From Dermatophagoides farinae (taxonomy: Eukaryota; Arthropoda; Arachnida; Sarcoptiformes; Pyroglyphidae): a stretch of DNA of 64,000 nt. Under the pieces are notes generated by a model. It was given only the letters and a program-made list of their open reading frames with translations. It did no database searches and was not told the DNA's origin. Positions 27,611 through 37,554 of this stretch are shown here, piece after piece. The DNA is taken from the NCBI RefSeq assembly GCF_024713945.1, contig NW_027461518.1:124001-188000 (forward strand), written 5' to 3'. Both the position numbers and the translations under genes were made by a program. How positions within the stretch are numbered: the stretch's first letter is position 1; the number at the start of each line of letters is the position of its first letter.

Positions 27611-30472
27611 ATGAACGGTTCGATCAAATATCAGAATGTATCAGTTTTACACGACAAAAATCTAATTTTACACAACGTCAATGTATTTATTCCTGCAAAC
27701 GCCATATGTGCCATTGTAGTTTCAAACAACGACGAAAAAAACGCCATAACCAGTTTGGTTAAAGCCGAGTTGCACAAACGTAAGAAACAGACATTATACA
27801 TTGACTGTCAAGGTCGTCTTACTGACGACATTACAGTGTACCAGTGGATCAAAAAAAATTTGATTTTCAATGGATCAAAGAAATTAATTAAAAAACCCTT
27901 AATACGGAAAATTGCCAAAGACTACAAACTGCAGAAAAAACTTTACTATAAAATTTACAAGGCCAAAAATAGTCTATCGCTCAGTGACATGCATAAATGT
28001 ATGCTCACTCAGTGCTCAACAAACCATTATCAAAGCCTGCTGATAAACGAGCCTTTCAGCCTTTTTCCGATAGACGAGATCAGCTCACTGATCTCGATAA
28101 TTAGATATCAAATTATTTTACGAAACGGTTTCAGCTGCTTATTTTTCAATCAATTAAACGAAAAACTTGTAAAATATTTCGACTATTTTTTGTTTATTCA
28201 TGACAAAAAAATATGCTTTCAAGGCAACAAATTTTATCTGGAGAAATTTTCGCTGGACTGCTTGAAAATTTTAGATTTGAACCCAATCGATAATTGGAAC
28301 CAAGTCTCGGATTATCAATTTATATCAGAATACCACAGAGAAATCAGACACTATTACGAGAACTCTTACTACAGCAAAATTATAGATTTTGAAAATGAAG
28401 AGAGCAACCAGGAGAACAATAACGCTGAACAGGCAATAACCAATTCGCTCGCTGAAGTTGAAAGCAATCTGATTAATTTAGCAGTGGACACAAATGCCGA
28501 AACAGAAAATAACATTAACAATTCTACCTATTACAACCGAGAACCCACTATAAACGCCAACATTACTCAAAATTCTCTTTCTTATTTAAATACTGACAAT
28601 AACCTTCAAGGTAATGATAGGGTAAATTTTTACAAACGATTTATGCTTACTTGGGTGAACCAAGGAAACATTACAAACGACTCTTTGTTTTTAACCTCGT
28701 TTAAAAAAAAAGACGGACATCCTTTTATATTTTATCAATTCTTAGGTTTTTATTACTACGCTTTGATAACCAAAATTCAAAGAATCAAAACACTAATTTG
28801 CAAACTGCTTTTTATCGGTTTGTTTTCGATTTTATTGGGCAATTTGTATTACTACATCACAGATCAGCTGACTATTCCGGGTAAATCAAACGATTCCAGA
28901 ACGACAGTTAGTCAACTTATCGATAACTTCGATAACTCGTTTGTTTCTGAGTTGCTCGCACCTAATCCATTGATAAACCACCTGATTTCAGAAGTGCCTT
29001 ATACGGAAATGAAAAATTTCCACAAGCCACACGTGGCGGTAGGAGATGTAATAAAGATCATCAATTGTGTCGATCGACGGCTGATGAAAAGCGCCACATA
29101 TGCAAACGACTACAAACATTTCAAAGATTTCGATGTCCTCGAAGGCAAGAAATATGACTATTTGACAAAAGCTAAATTTATTTTGAAACTAGCCGATTAT
29201 GTTGCTCATGAATTTCCAATTAAAGAGCTGTGGCAAGTTTGCAAAAATGGTCACAATGGATTGAGTCCTGTCTCATGTATGTTGTGCTACGGTCCTCTAG
29301 GAGAGTTTCTAGAAATTTTTAACAACTGTAGCAATATTCCGCAAATTCCAGAAATTCCCTTTCAAAGTTGCTACAAACTTTTGAATATACCGCCATTTTT
29401 GACACCCAAATATCAGCTGAAAAAATCGATTGTTCCGAGTGAAGAAATATTATTGCAAACAGCAACAACTCAGTCTGAAGCTTCTACTATATCTACTAAA
29501 AATTTGCGAAATAATGACACTGATAAATTCATAGATAATTTAACAGAAAACGAAGATGAAAATTTAACTGACAACGAGGTAATTTTGAAAAAATTACTTG
29601 TAGAAACTGGCATATTTGGCGGCCAAAGTGAGTTGACCAATAATATAAAATCGCTCAAAGCCAGCCTTGTCAAGTGTGAACATAAGGGTTGTACCAAAAT
29701 ACAATCCACCGTTGTTTTTGTCCAAAAGATCTTGTACATTTTGATTAGATTGTCTATTGCTGTAGTTTCGATCGTCAATATCGGAGGCTTTTACGGATTG
29801 TTGCTATTTTTTGTCGGTTTCAATTTATTTGACAACGTCAGTGACAACATTAGGCACCGTCGTTATCACCATCAAAACATTATGGAAGGTAAATATAACA
29901 TCATCATATATACAACTACTGAACTGTTTATTCACCTAATAGACAGCATAATATACGGAATATTTTACGCAGTTTTAGGAGTTTATTTGTTCGATCTCAA
30001 GACAAATCTAAATCAATTCATTCGATTTGTTATTTGTTTGCACTCACTACTTTTTTCGTTGATCAATTTTAACGCAGTACTTAACCACATGTTTGGAGAT
30101 TCAGAACTTTTTATCTTCATTCTTCTTTCAGGTTTGTTCTTCATGTTTAGCAGTTGTGGATTATTTTTTAGAGAAAGCGATAGTAACATATTAATTAAAG
30201 TTTTGAATCAATTGAGTATATTCAAGTGGGCGTATAATGCTTTTATCATTAACCATACAAGCGAACAAACTTCGCTTGATTTGCCGGTTTTACTAAGAGA
30301 TGCAGTAATTGGAAGCCAAAACTATACTTACAATTATTGTGTGTTAATGAATTATTTCCTGAGCTTTTGTTTTATCATCAGCACGTTTCTAATCATTTTG
30401 TATAAAAGATTAGTTACTAAAAATAAGTTCACGATAAAATACAATTTAGAGAATCCGCAAACTATTAAGTAG
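27611..30472 (+). CDS. ABCG-type half transporter with degenerate ATP-binding domain
   Basis: The 953-residue protein is ordered NBD-TMD as in ABCG/White half transporters. The NBD (1-230) keeps the A-loop region and strand spacing. The Walker A position reads SNNDEKNA with no GK(S/T), the signature reads SLSDMHKC instead of LSGGQ, and Walker B reads LLINEPFS with Asn for Asp. A charged linker of about 160 residues follows, then the first membrane helices near 395-420 (LICKLLFIGLFSILLGNLYY). A long hydrophilic region with Cys follows (425-700), then five more helices from about 701 to the end. The membrane part resembles the ABC2 fold. If expressed it probably pairs with an active half or works without hydrolysis. 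The stop lies 1 nt from the convergent gene. Confidence 0.65.
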   Translation: MNGSIKYQNVSVLHDKNLILHNVNVFIPANAICAIVVSNNDEKNAITSLVKAELHKRKKQTLYIDCQGRLTDDITVYQWIKKNLIFNGSKKLIKKPLIRKIAKDYKLQKKLYYKIYKAKNSLSLSDMHKCMLTQCSTNHYQSLLINEPFSLFPIDEISSLISIIRYQIILRNGFSCLFFNQLNEKLVKYFDYFLFIHDKKICFQGNKFYLEKFSLDCLKILDLNPIDNWNQVSDYQFISEYHREIRHYYENSYYSKIIDFENEESNQENNNAEQAITNSLAEVESNLINLAVDTNAETENNINNSTYYNREPTINANITQNSLSYLNTDNNLQGNDRVNFYKRFMLTWVNQGNITNDSLFLTSFKKKDGHPFIFYQFLGFYYYALITKIQRIKTLICKLLFIGLFSILLGNLYYYITDQLTIPGKSNDSRTTVSQLIDNFDNSFVSELLAPNPLINHLISEVPYTEMKNFHKPHVAVGDVIKIINCVDRRLMKSATYANDYKHFKDFDVLEGKKYDYLTKAKFILKLADYVAHEFPIKELWQVCKNGHNGLSPVSCMLCYGPLGEFLEIFNNCSNIPQIPEIPFQSCYKLLNIPPFLTPKYQLKKSIVPSEEILLQTATTQSEASTISTKNLRNNDTDKFIDNLTENEDENLTDNEVILKKLLVETGIFGGQSELTNNIKSLKASLVKCEHKGCTKIQSTVVFVQKILYILIRLSIAVVSIVNIGGFYGLLLFFVGFNLFDNVSDNIRHRRYHHQNIMEGKYNIIIYTTTELFIHLIDSIIYGIFYAVLGVYLFDLKTNLNQFIRFVICLHSLLFSLINFNAVLNHMFGDSELFIFILLSGLFFMFSSCGLFFRESDSNILIKVLNQLSIFKWAYNAFIINHTSEQTSLDLPVLLRDAVIGSQNYTYNYCVLMNYFLSFCFIISTFLIILYKRLVTKNKFTIKYNLENPQTIK

Positions 30473-30473
30473 T

Positions 30474-30890
30474 TTATGTAGGTTTAGGCCTGGACTTGTC
30501 AATCAACCTATCTGGATTCATAGCTTTCCAATCGAGAGGCCTTTGTGACCAAGCAATTGGAATTCTCGACAATTCGGGTGTTACCGTGGTAATTCGTAAG
30601 GAATTGGGATGTTTTGAAAACTTAGACCTGTTCAGTACTTGCAGTTCATGATTTTCCTTTTTTGCTATTTTTTCAGACGTAAACCCTAAAAGGGCATTAC
30701 AGGAATATTCTGCGGGAACAGACTGTCCTGCCCAGTTCATGCAACAAAATTCCTGACTTCAAATTCGAACAGAGTACACTTACTCATCATCTTCAGTTGT
30801 AAACATTAATGCATTTTCACATTCTTTAGGAACGTTCGTACGTGCCTTGATCAGATTCGCCACCACCAGTAAAGTAATATACGCTATCAT
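30474..30890 (-). CDS. Small secreted protein, two exons
   Basis: I do not recognise this gene. Exon 1 encodes a signal peptide (MIAYITLLVVANLIKA) and a short mature segment. A 27-nt intron at 30757-30783 (GTAAGT...TTGAAG) joins in phase to exon 2, giving about 130 residues. The alternative acceptor 4 nt further on, TCAG, causes an immediate frameshift stop, so the less usual AAG acceptor is preferred. The mature protein has four cysteines (one in the first exon, two adjacent and one nearby) and a Pro/Arg/Trp-containing tail. It could be an extracellular or host-directed protein. The stop codons of this gene and the ABC transporter are separated by one base. Confidence 0.55.
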
Positions 30891-30968
30891 CAATAACTAT
30901 TGTTTAATTGTCGCTATTTTACACGTATTAAATTAAACATATTTTATTATAATAACTCAATCAAAGAT

Positions 30969-31622
30969 TTAAGAGTTTTTTTGTTTTTTCATCATCGATT
31001 CGTTTAATTGATCTTTTGAATAACGTTTTTCATGTGATTTAGCCGTGCCATTTTTATCAAACAAATAACTATCATGCGAATAGAAGGAATCTTCTTTGTT
31101 ATCGCTATTTAAAACAGAAGCTTGCATTGATGTAGATTCGTTGCCAGAATTTATCAATATATCAGTGTCATTATTACTAAAGTTTTCCGAACTTGGCACA
31201 CCGTCTGCATATTTTTTTTCAGATCGCTTTTTTTTATTTTCTAACAGTCCGATTGACTGTGCAAGTGACTCAACGAGTTCTTTATTAGCGTTGCTGACTT
31301 GAAAAGCGTAACTTGGTCCGTGAGTCAAAGCGATGGTGTAGTTCTCGACAAGGTCTGTCAAAAATTTTATAATATGCTTGCCAAAGAATCCATATAAACG
31401 ACTTGCGAGCCACCGACAACTCAATGGCTCTAAATGCCCGAATAATAGTTCTCGAATGTATTCAATTAGTACATCGTCAACGGTGAGCAAAAGTGTATGG
31501 ATCTCAAGAATCAGCCAAGGACTAATGTATTTAGGAGAAACCTTCAATTTTCTAAAATAAATTTCTACGTCTAATATTTCTTCAATCGTCTTGTGCTTGA
31601 AAACATCATCACATTCATTCAT
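30969..31622 (-). CDS. PWI-domain protein (SRRM1/SRm160-like splicing factor)
   Basis: Residues 25-105 form a PWI domain: KVSPKYISPWLILEIHTLL, then VLIEYIRELLF, then a helix ending FGKHIIKFLTDLVENY. It begins with the Pro-Trp of the motif (here PWL). PWI domains bind RNA or DNA and occur in the splicing coactivator SRRM1 and in PRP3. The C-terminal 100 residues are polar, Ser/Asn/Lys-rich and lack RS repeats; the tail ends in basic residues (MMKKQKNS). At 217 residues it is much shorter than animal SRRM1. It is a single exon and follows the J-domain gene on the same strand with a 59-nt gap. Confidence 0.65.
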   Translation of the reverse strand: MNECDDVFKHKTIEEILDVEIYFRKLKVSPKYISPWLILEIHTLLLTVDDVLIEYIRELLFGHLEPLSCRWLASRLYGFFGKHIIKFLTDLVENYTIALTHGPSYAFQVSNANKELVESLAQSIGLLENKKKRSEKKYADGVPSSENFSNNDTDILINSGNESTSMQASVLNSDNKEDSFYSHDSYLFDKNGTAKSHEKRYSKDQLNESMMKKQKNS

Positions 31623-31681
31623 ACTGTTTTCCGAAAAAAAATATGAACAAATTATTTAAAGTTAGCAAAAATATTACAAAG

Positions 31682-32763
31682 CTATAGCGATAAAGATTTA
31701 TAGGCTAAGTCCACTTTGGCAAATAAATTTTCACAATTTTTAATTTTGCATTTATCAGGGTGAATTAATCTTGCGATTTGCTTATAGTTTGCTTTACAAA
31801 CTTTAATTATAGAATTTCTCGAAGAAGATCGAATTACATTGGGTATTAATAATACATCGTAAGCATGAGCCTTACAATGCAAATTCTGAAGAAATTTGCA
31901 TAAAGCATCTTGGTTACTGAGCAAGAATGCAGACATATCTTCCGTAATAGAAATATTGTCGAATCTAAAATTACGGATTGCATCGTCAAAAAGTTTTTGT
32001 TGCGCCTCACGCTTTTGTTTGTTCGTCCATTCTTGACCAAAATTTATTTGTTCATAGGCGTTGTTTATTTGAATGCAAATATCACAGTCTAATTTGTTTT
32101 TTTGCGGAATAAAAGTGTGCCCAGCTTCACAAGTGTACAAGTTAATTATTTTATTGTTTCTATAAAATGTTTTGAGAATATACTTTCGTATGAACGCTTC
32201 CTTTGTAAAAATTACAATTTCATTTTCACACTCGCGGCACGGAAAGTTCTTTCCTACTTTGACTCTTCCGTGAGTAGAACAGGTTACTCTTTTAGTAGAT
32301 TCTGCATTAACAGTCGATTGCCTGCCAGCTCGGGAACTTGTAGAGTTTTTATCAGATGCAGAATTTACGGTCGACTGTCTGTTGCTACGAGTAAACTCAT
32401 TAGGCGAGTTGTTCATTTTACGCTTCTTTTCGTTTTCACGATAAAACTCGTCGATAGGTGGTCTTCGAGCACTGTTCAACAGACTCAGGGTTCGTTGACA
32501 CTTTTCTTGCAGCTCGTTCATTTTATCAGAATGAAATAACAACGACTCTCGCGCAGTTTCAATATCTTTCTTAGTAATGATAATACCAAACAAGGATGTT
32601 ATATTTTCATAATAGCTTTCGATTATTGAGTTACAAAAGTCAATATGATTACCTAAACTTCGAAAAATTTTAACTTATACTACACTTACGATTTTATAAA
32701 TGCTTCCGCTTCACGAACTTGCGCATTCGTGATTAATGATGTATTATTATCAGCATCAGTCAT
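31682..32763 (-). CDS. C-terminal J-domain protein with Cys-rich middle, two exons
   Basis: Exon 1 (MTDADNNTSLITNAQVREAE) is joined by a 32-nt intron at 32658-32689 (GTAAGT...TTCGAAG) to the main frame. The alternative acceptor TTTAG gives an immediate stop, so the AAG acceptor is used. The C-terminus is a J domain with HPDKCKI near residue 335 followed by FAKVDLAYKSL; J domains stimulate Hsp70 ATPase. Upstream are Cys pairs (CSTHG...CREC and CEAGH...CDIC), which probably bind zinc. J at the C-terminus with a zinc-binding middle is unusual. The frame also stays open upstream of the ATG at 32763 for about 20 codons. Confidence 0.6.
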
Positions 32764-32952
32764 ACTCTTATCTTTATAGTAGATACATTTTAAACAATAT
32801 TTTCTTTCCAAAAATTCTTGCAACTGAAAATAATTCTAAATATTATATCAACTTCGTATCCAGCTACGAAAAATATTAAACAAAATACTTATTTTTTATT
32901 CATAGCTTAGCAATGAATTTTGTGAGTTAAAATTGTTTATTGCGCATATAAA

Positions 32953-33441
32953 TTATTTCTCTTTTTTTTTCAGCATTTCTAATCGTCTCAATCGTTTTTT
33001 TCGCGCTTCTTGTTCAGCTATTGCAGCGAATTCAGCTTGTTCATTTTTCCAATTTTCATGAATTACTTTCCACTGATCAAGCCAATCTAGTTTCATTTTT
33101 TTAATATAGTTAGAGACACGGCGGAGCAGCACGTCTACTGCTTCCTTTGATTCTAAAGATAATTGCAAAAACTGCCTGATTCTCTTGACTAAATGGGCGT
33201 ACCAAATTATAAATTCAATATCTTCAGTTGCAGTATCCAAGTTTTTACCTCCTAAATATTGAAATTCATCAACCAACGGGAGAAAAAAATTCTTCCACAA
33301 TGACTTTGTGTGCTCCATTGACTCAGGCGCAAACGTTAAATGGATGTTTATTCTGTTCTTGGAAAACACAGTTGCTGCACTTGCTAAATTATCAACTTTA
33401 GCAGAAAACTCTGTCTGGTCTTTATCTGCGTTTAAAGACAT
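32953..33441 (-). CDS. Unknown helical protein
   Basis: I do not recognise this 162-residue protein. It is predicted to be almost entirely helical by its heptad spacing. A central Trp/Leu-rich region (YAHLVKRIRQFLQLSLESKE) is followed by a highly charged Lys/Arg/Glu C-terminal helix (ARKKRLRRLEMLKKKEK) that could be a coiled coil or a nuclear signal. There is no signal peptide. The ATG at 33441 and the TAA at 32953 bound a single clean exon, preceded by a 350-nt spacer to the divergent IQ-motif gene. Confidence 0.55.
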   Translation of the reverse strand: MSLNADKDQTEFSAKVDNLASAATVFSKNRINIHLTFAPESMEHTKSLWKNFFLPLVDEFQYLGGKNLDTATEDIEFIIWYAHLVKRIRQFLQLSLESKEAVDVLLRRVSNYIKKMKLDWLDQWKVIHENWKNEQAEFAAIAEQEARKKRLRRLEMLKKKEK

Positions 33442-33791
33442 CGTGATACGGAATAATTAAAGACACAATTTTTCTTTTGAAACGTCGTACAACACCCAAA
33501 TTTTCTATGATTTTGGTTTTGCATTGAACTTGGAAATACAAAAATTACGATATTAATAATAGAAAATTATTAAATCTATTTTATAGGTACACTTTGTCAA
33601 GTAAACGACTTAAATCGCTGCACATAATGCTTCAGTATTAGAACTGAAATTTAACATCGTCGCACACCATGAAATTCCCCTATTTCTAAAATAATTATGA
33701 ATTATTATGCAATATTGAGCAAATATTATACTGATCTCAGACACAATGTATCAGCACAAGCTGTTCAACAATATCTTAACCAGCACTATCA
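33442..33791. other. Divergent intergenic spacer with a short upstream ORF
   Basis: This 350-nt spacer between two divergent unknown genes is A+T-rich. An ATG at 33697 opens a 32-codon frame whose stop overlaps the ATG of the downstream gene (ATGA overlap). It could be an upstream ORF that dampens translation of the IQ-motif protein, or chance. No RNA gene is seen. Confidence 0.4.
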
Positions 33792-36700
33792 ATGAAAAAC
33801 GGAAATAACATCAAAAAAAAAAAGACCTACAAAAATGAACTTGAACATACTTTTCTCTCGTACCTTTGCAATAGATTTATCAATGGAGATTCTCAAAATA
33901 ATTCGAAAAATTCTTGTATCTCAATTGTACACAATGTATTATTAATTTATTCTAAGAAAAATCCTAGTTGCAATCTTCAAGGAGACGAAAACTTGTCCAT
34001 GTTGTTAAAAGACCTAGCAACTAAAATATTTTCCCAGTTCTTTTTAAAATCTGGTAATACAATAATATTTTGTATCAATAGACTTAGTAAATTAACTTTA
34101 GATTGCTCTTATCGTCTCAAAATTATATTTTTCAATGAATATATCAATATGCGTGGTTGTAATTTGGCAATTCAAAAAAATACTATAAAATTGTTTGAGA
34201 GATCGTATATGATAAATCAGGTTCTTTACAAAATGGCAGGTGTCCGAAAAAAAAACGATGAATGTGCATTGTATGGTATCGATGAAAATTTTTCGCTCAA
34301 ATATTCAAACGGAAAATTAGCGATCACTGATTTTTTCTCCCTAATCGTTTTACCTAGCATGTTTACAGAACAATCAAGTCTTTTACAAATTGATCTTGAT
34401 TTGATGAATACGATTGATTACTTTTTATATTTATCAGTTAAAGCTGGTTTAACTGACACAAAAAATATTAACCTGGTAAAGCTCAATCAAGTGCAAAAAT
34501 CTGATCAGTTCTCAGTTAAAAAAAATGATTTGATCGAAACGTACAAAAAAATACTTGTCAAATTTGAGTCATCTGAAAGTACAGCTACATTTGAAACGTT
34601 ATTAAAGCTAAACATTTATAATATTGTTCGTTCTATGATCTTTGAAAAAGAAGATGATGCCAAAAAAAAATTGGATACTTTTACTGTTACAGATTTAGCA
34701 AACACTAATGAGTTGCTATTTTTGATCACGCGATTAAAACTACTCCATATCAATTTTGACATAATAGCAGAAATACTTTATTCATTTTTTGCTGTTAGAA
34801 TTTTTCAGCATTGTGCTGAACTTTTAGATGACAAAAATTTGGACTCTGATAAATCATTAGATCTTGTTTGTTTCTTAATTCCGTTAGCTTTGCAAATGAA
34901 CAATAAAGAACGTCACTGTAGTCTGCTCAACAAAGAGATCTTGTTAAAATATTCCAAGAATTATCTTATTAGATTTATGAATTTTTGCGAGTATTTGTTA
35001 TACGATACACTAATACAATCAGTAAACAATCTATTATGTATCAGTTTGCAAATGCACAATGCTTCAGAATTTTCCGAACATTTAGTTTTTAGCAGCGTTA
35101 TGAAACCTAACAATCAATCTTTATTTATTAATGGTGAATTTGACTTCAACGTTATTTTTAGAACATTGAACGAAGAAAACATTGTAAACGAATCAAATTC
35201 CCATCTTTACGTCTCTCCACTAGAAAATGAAATAAACATTTACAACAGTGAAAAGCTTTTTGATGAACACTGTAAAAAGCTTTCGTCACCAAGTCTTTTT
35301 AGAGAAACCCAAAACGAAAGATTTGATCTGAATACGATTTATGAAAAAGTTTTTAGCCACCGGATAACTACATTGGAACACAGATTATTGTTGGCAGTTT
35401 TTTCTTATTGTAGTAGTACAGGTTTTAGTTCTGATTACCTCAAAAATTATCTACTGGAATTATCACCAAATGAAACTGAGAAAAAAACACCTTTGATTTC
35501 GACTAGCACCAAATACTCATGGTTTTACATTTTCGAATTCTGTGCAGTTAATGAAAATTATTCTGAAAAAGCTTATATACAGCTACTCGAAAAATTGAAT
35601 CAATACCAAATCGGTCAGACACTTAGGATAAAGTTAAACGGGTATCCTTACAAGTTAACGTTGATGGCTTTTTTCTACTACTACTACTCTTTTGTTCCTA
35701 AAATTTGCAACCAGCTTGCAACGTCCAAAGAAAATCTATCCTTGCAAGATGTGAAAACCTGGCTTTGTAGCACTGTCTTTTCTACTTCCGAACAGGGATA
35801 TGCATTAATAACTAAAAATCTTATAAAAGGCGAAAATATGCTTTTTTTATCAGCTGATCAATATTCTCATCTCAAGAATTACTACGATATGTTTCAAAAC
35901 TATAATGCATTTATTTTACAAAACTGGCTTAAAGTTAACTTTCAACGTAAATTGTTTAAGAAGAAAATACGTAGCATTATTATTATTCAAAAAAGTCTGC
36001 GGGTTTGTTTTGAACGACAGAGGCATATTCGAAACTTATACTTGCAAGAACGAGCACGTCTTCTTTCGCATTTTAAACTGAAATTCACTTCCAAACAACT
36101 TAAAAAGCGTCGATATACACCAAGACCTGTCTTTACGGGTTTCAAAAGTAAACAGTACGAAAAATACTTGAGAACGAAGCTGTTAAAAAAAGTCAATTAC
36201 AAAGACTACTTGTTTTTATGTAAACTATGGCCCTCAAGCCGTTTAAATACGGGGTTACGCAGTCGAAAGCTAAAACAAAGAGATATACATACGAAGAACA
36301 AAGAGTCTGATATTTATTTGCCGTCGGACGCAAAATTTAACACTTCTACCGAAGAAATAAATGAAGCATCTACTTCAGAAGAAACTTGTTCAACTAGATG
36401 CAACAAAAATCGATCGGCAGAATCAAAAAATATTTTTCTTAAGTCGTGGACTAAAGAGCAGCAGCTGACTTTGAACAATTTCTCAGCACCTGAAAAACGG
36501 TGGTGTGCTTGTAAGAGGATAGATAATCGAATTAGTTCTTACTGCGGACGTTACATACGAATATTGCACTACAAACTGGAAAGATTGCAAAATATTAACG
36601 AATTGATAGCAAGCGAAAACCAACATTTAAAAAATGTGAGCTCGTCGAAAAAAACAGCTGATCGTAAAAACTTCGCCAAAATCTTAAACATGAATACACA

Positions 36701-36899
36701 AAAAAAACTGATACGTAAACGTAAACCACAAGAGAAAAAAATTTCTCTGCGTTTTATTTTTGAATCAATAAAGTTGAAAATCAAAGGGTTAATTAGAAGA
36801 ATAAACTTGACAAAAAAAAAGTCTAAAAATAAAGTAAACTTGCTTGTAAAAGACAGCGATATGCTAGGCTTATACAAAATAAAGCTTTGTCCTGGCTGA
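33792..36899 (+). CDS. Large unknown protein with an IQ-like motif
   Basis: This single-exon protein of 1,035 residues matches no family I know. Residues 1-690 look like a helical, hydrophobic-rich soluble repeat region without signature motifs. Near residue 725 a basic IQ-like motif (IIIIQKSLRVCFERQRHIRN) suggests calmodulin or light-chain binding. The last 300 residues are strongly basic (Lys/Arg-rich) and probably disordered or nucleic-acid binding. IQ motifs after a large helical region occur in cytoskeletal proteins such as ASPM and IQGAP, but no calponin-homology or GAP domain is visible, so I make no assignment. Confidence 0.6.
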   Translation: MKNGNNIKKKKTYKNELEHTFLSYLCNRFINGDSQNNSKNSCISIVHNVLLIYSKKNPSCNLQGDENLSMLLKDLATKIFSQFFLKSGNTIIFCINRLSKLTLDCSYRLKIIFFNEYINMRGCNLAIQKNTIKLFERSYMINQVLYKMAGVRKKNDECALYGIDENFSLKYSNGKLAITDFFSLIVLPSMFTEQSSLLQIDLDLMNTIDYFLYLSVKAGLTDTKNINLVKLNQVQKSDQFSVKKNDLIETYKKILVKFESSESTATFETLLKLNIYNIVRSMIFEKEDDAKKKLDTFTVTDLANTNELLFLITRLKLLHINFDIIAEILYSFFAVRIFQHCAELLDDKNLDSDKSLDLVCFLIPLALQMNNKERHCSLLNKEILLKYSKNYLIRFMNFCEYLLYDTLIQSVNNLLCISLQMHNASEFSEHLVFSSVMKPNNQSLFINGEFDFNVIFRTLNEENIVNESNSHLYVSPLENEINIYNSEKLFDEHCKKLSSPSLFRETQNERFDLNTIYEKVFSHRITTLEHRLLLAVFSYCSSTGFSSDYLKNYLLELSPNETEKKTPLISTSTKYSWFYIFEFCAVNENYSEKAYIQLLEKLNQYQIGQTLRIKLNGYPYKLTLMAFFYYYYSFVPKICNQLATSKENLSLQDVKTWLCSTVFSTSEQGYALITKNLIKGENMLFLSADQYSHLKNYYDMFQNYNAFILQNWLKVNFQRKLFKKKIRSIIIIQKSLRVCFERQRHIRNLYLQERARLLSHFKLKFTSKQLKKRRYTPRPVFTGFKSKQYEKYLRTKLLKKVNYKDYLFLCKLWPSSRLNTGLRSRKLKQRDIHTKNKESDIYLPSDAKFNTSTEEINEASTSEETCSTRCNKNRSAESKNIFLKSWTKEQQLTLNNFSAPEKRWCACKRIDNRISSYCGRYIRILHYKLERLQNINELIASENQHLKNVSSSKKTADRKNFAKILNMNTQKKLIRKRKPQEKKISLRFIFESIKLKIKGLIRRINLTKKKSKNKVNLLVKDSDMLGLYKIKLCPG

Positions 36900-37107
36900 T
36901 AGAAAAAAAAGTCACGATAAATTCATTACGCGTGCACCGAATAACGTTGAAATAAACGTTTTAGACAGTTAACGAGCGGAAAATAGACAGTTTCCCTAAA
37001 AACAAAATATCGCTGTATTATACACAAGATATAACGGCGCACTAGAAAATTTTGTTTTGTCGTTAATACAATTAATACCTGGATTCAAAAATTTATTTAA
37101 TTAAAAA

Positions 37108-37554
37108 ATGCCTACTAGACTACACAAGAACCGTAGTAAGAGAGGACACGTTTCTGCTGGTCACGGACGTGTTGGTAAACACAGAAAGCATCCCGGAGGT
37201 CGTGGTAACGCCGGTCCTCAACACCACCACCGTATCAACATCACCAAATACCACCCAGGATACATTGGTAAGCACGGAATGAGACAATTCAACCGTGTTC
37301 AGTCCAGGCACTTCACTTCCAGCATCAACGTCGAACAAATCTTCAGTCTTCTCACTAAAGAAGAACAAGCGAAGATCGTCAACAGCAACTCAATACCAGT
37401 CATCGATGTCACTAAGGCTGGTTACTTCAAAGTTCTTGGTAAGGGTGTCGAGTTTGACCGCGCTATGGTCGTCCGCGCTCGTCAATTTTCCAAGTTAGCC
37501 CGTGAAAGAATCGAGGCTGCCGGCGGAAAATGCGAATTGATTGGCGAAATTTAA
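37108..37554 (+). CDS. RPL27A: 60S ribosomal protein uL15 (RPL27A/L28)
   Basis: The intact 148-residue uL15 begins MPTRLHKNRSKRGHVSAGHG, followed by the family core GRVGKHRKHPGGRGNAG, HHHRINITKYHPGY, and the C-terminal VLGKGVEFDRAMVVRARQFS. It is a component of the large ribosomal subunit near the central protuberance. Codon choice is strikingly C/G-ending (for example CAC, AAG, GGT, ATC) compared with neighbouring genes, as in highly expressed genes. The 208-nt upstream spacer carries two copies of TAGACAGTT. It lies 319 nt from uL2 on the same strand. Confidence 0.97.
   Translation: MPTRLHKNRSKRGHVSAGHGRVGKHRKHPGGRGNAGPQHHHRINITKYHPGYIGKHGMRQFNRVQSRHFTSSINVEQIFSLLTKEEQAKIVNSNSIPVIDVTKAGYFKVLGKGVEFDRAMVVRARQFSKLARERIEAAGGKCELIGEI

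Noticed and set aside
33668-33791. Small upstream exon for the IQ-motif gene
   Set aside because: No GTAAG donor that restores the frame; the 32-codon frame ends at an ATGA overlap, so it is noted only as a possible upstream ORF.
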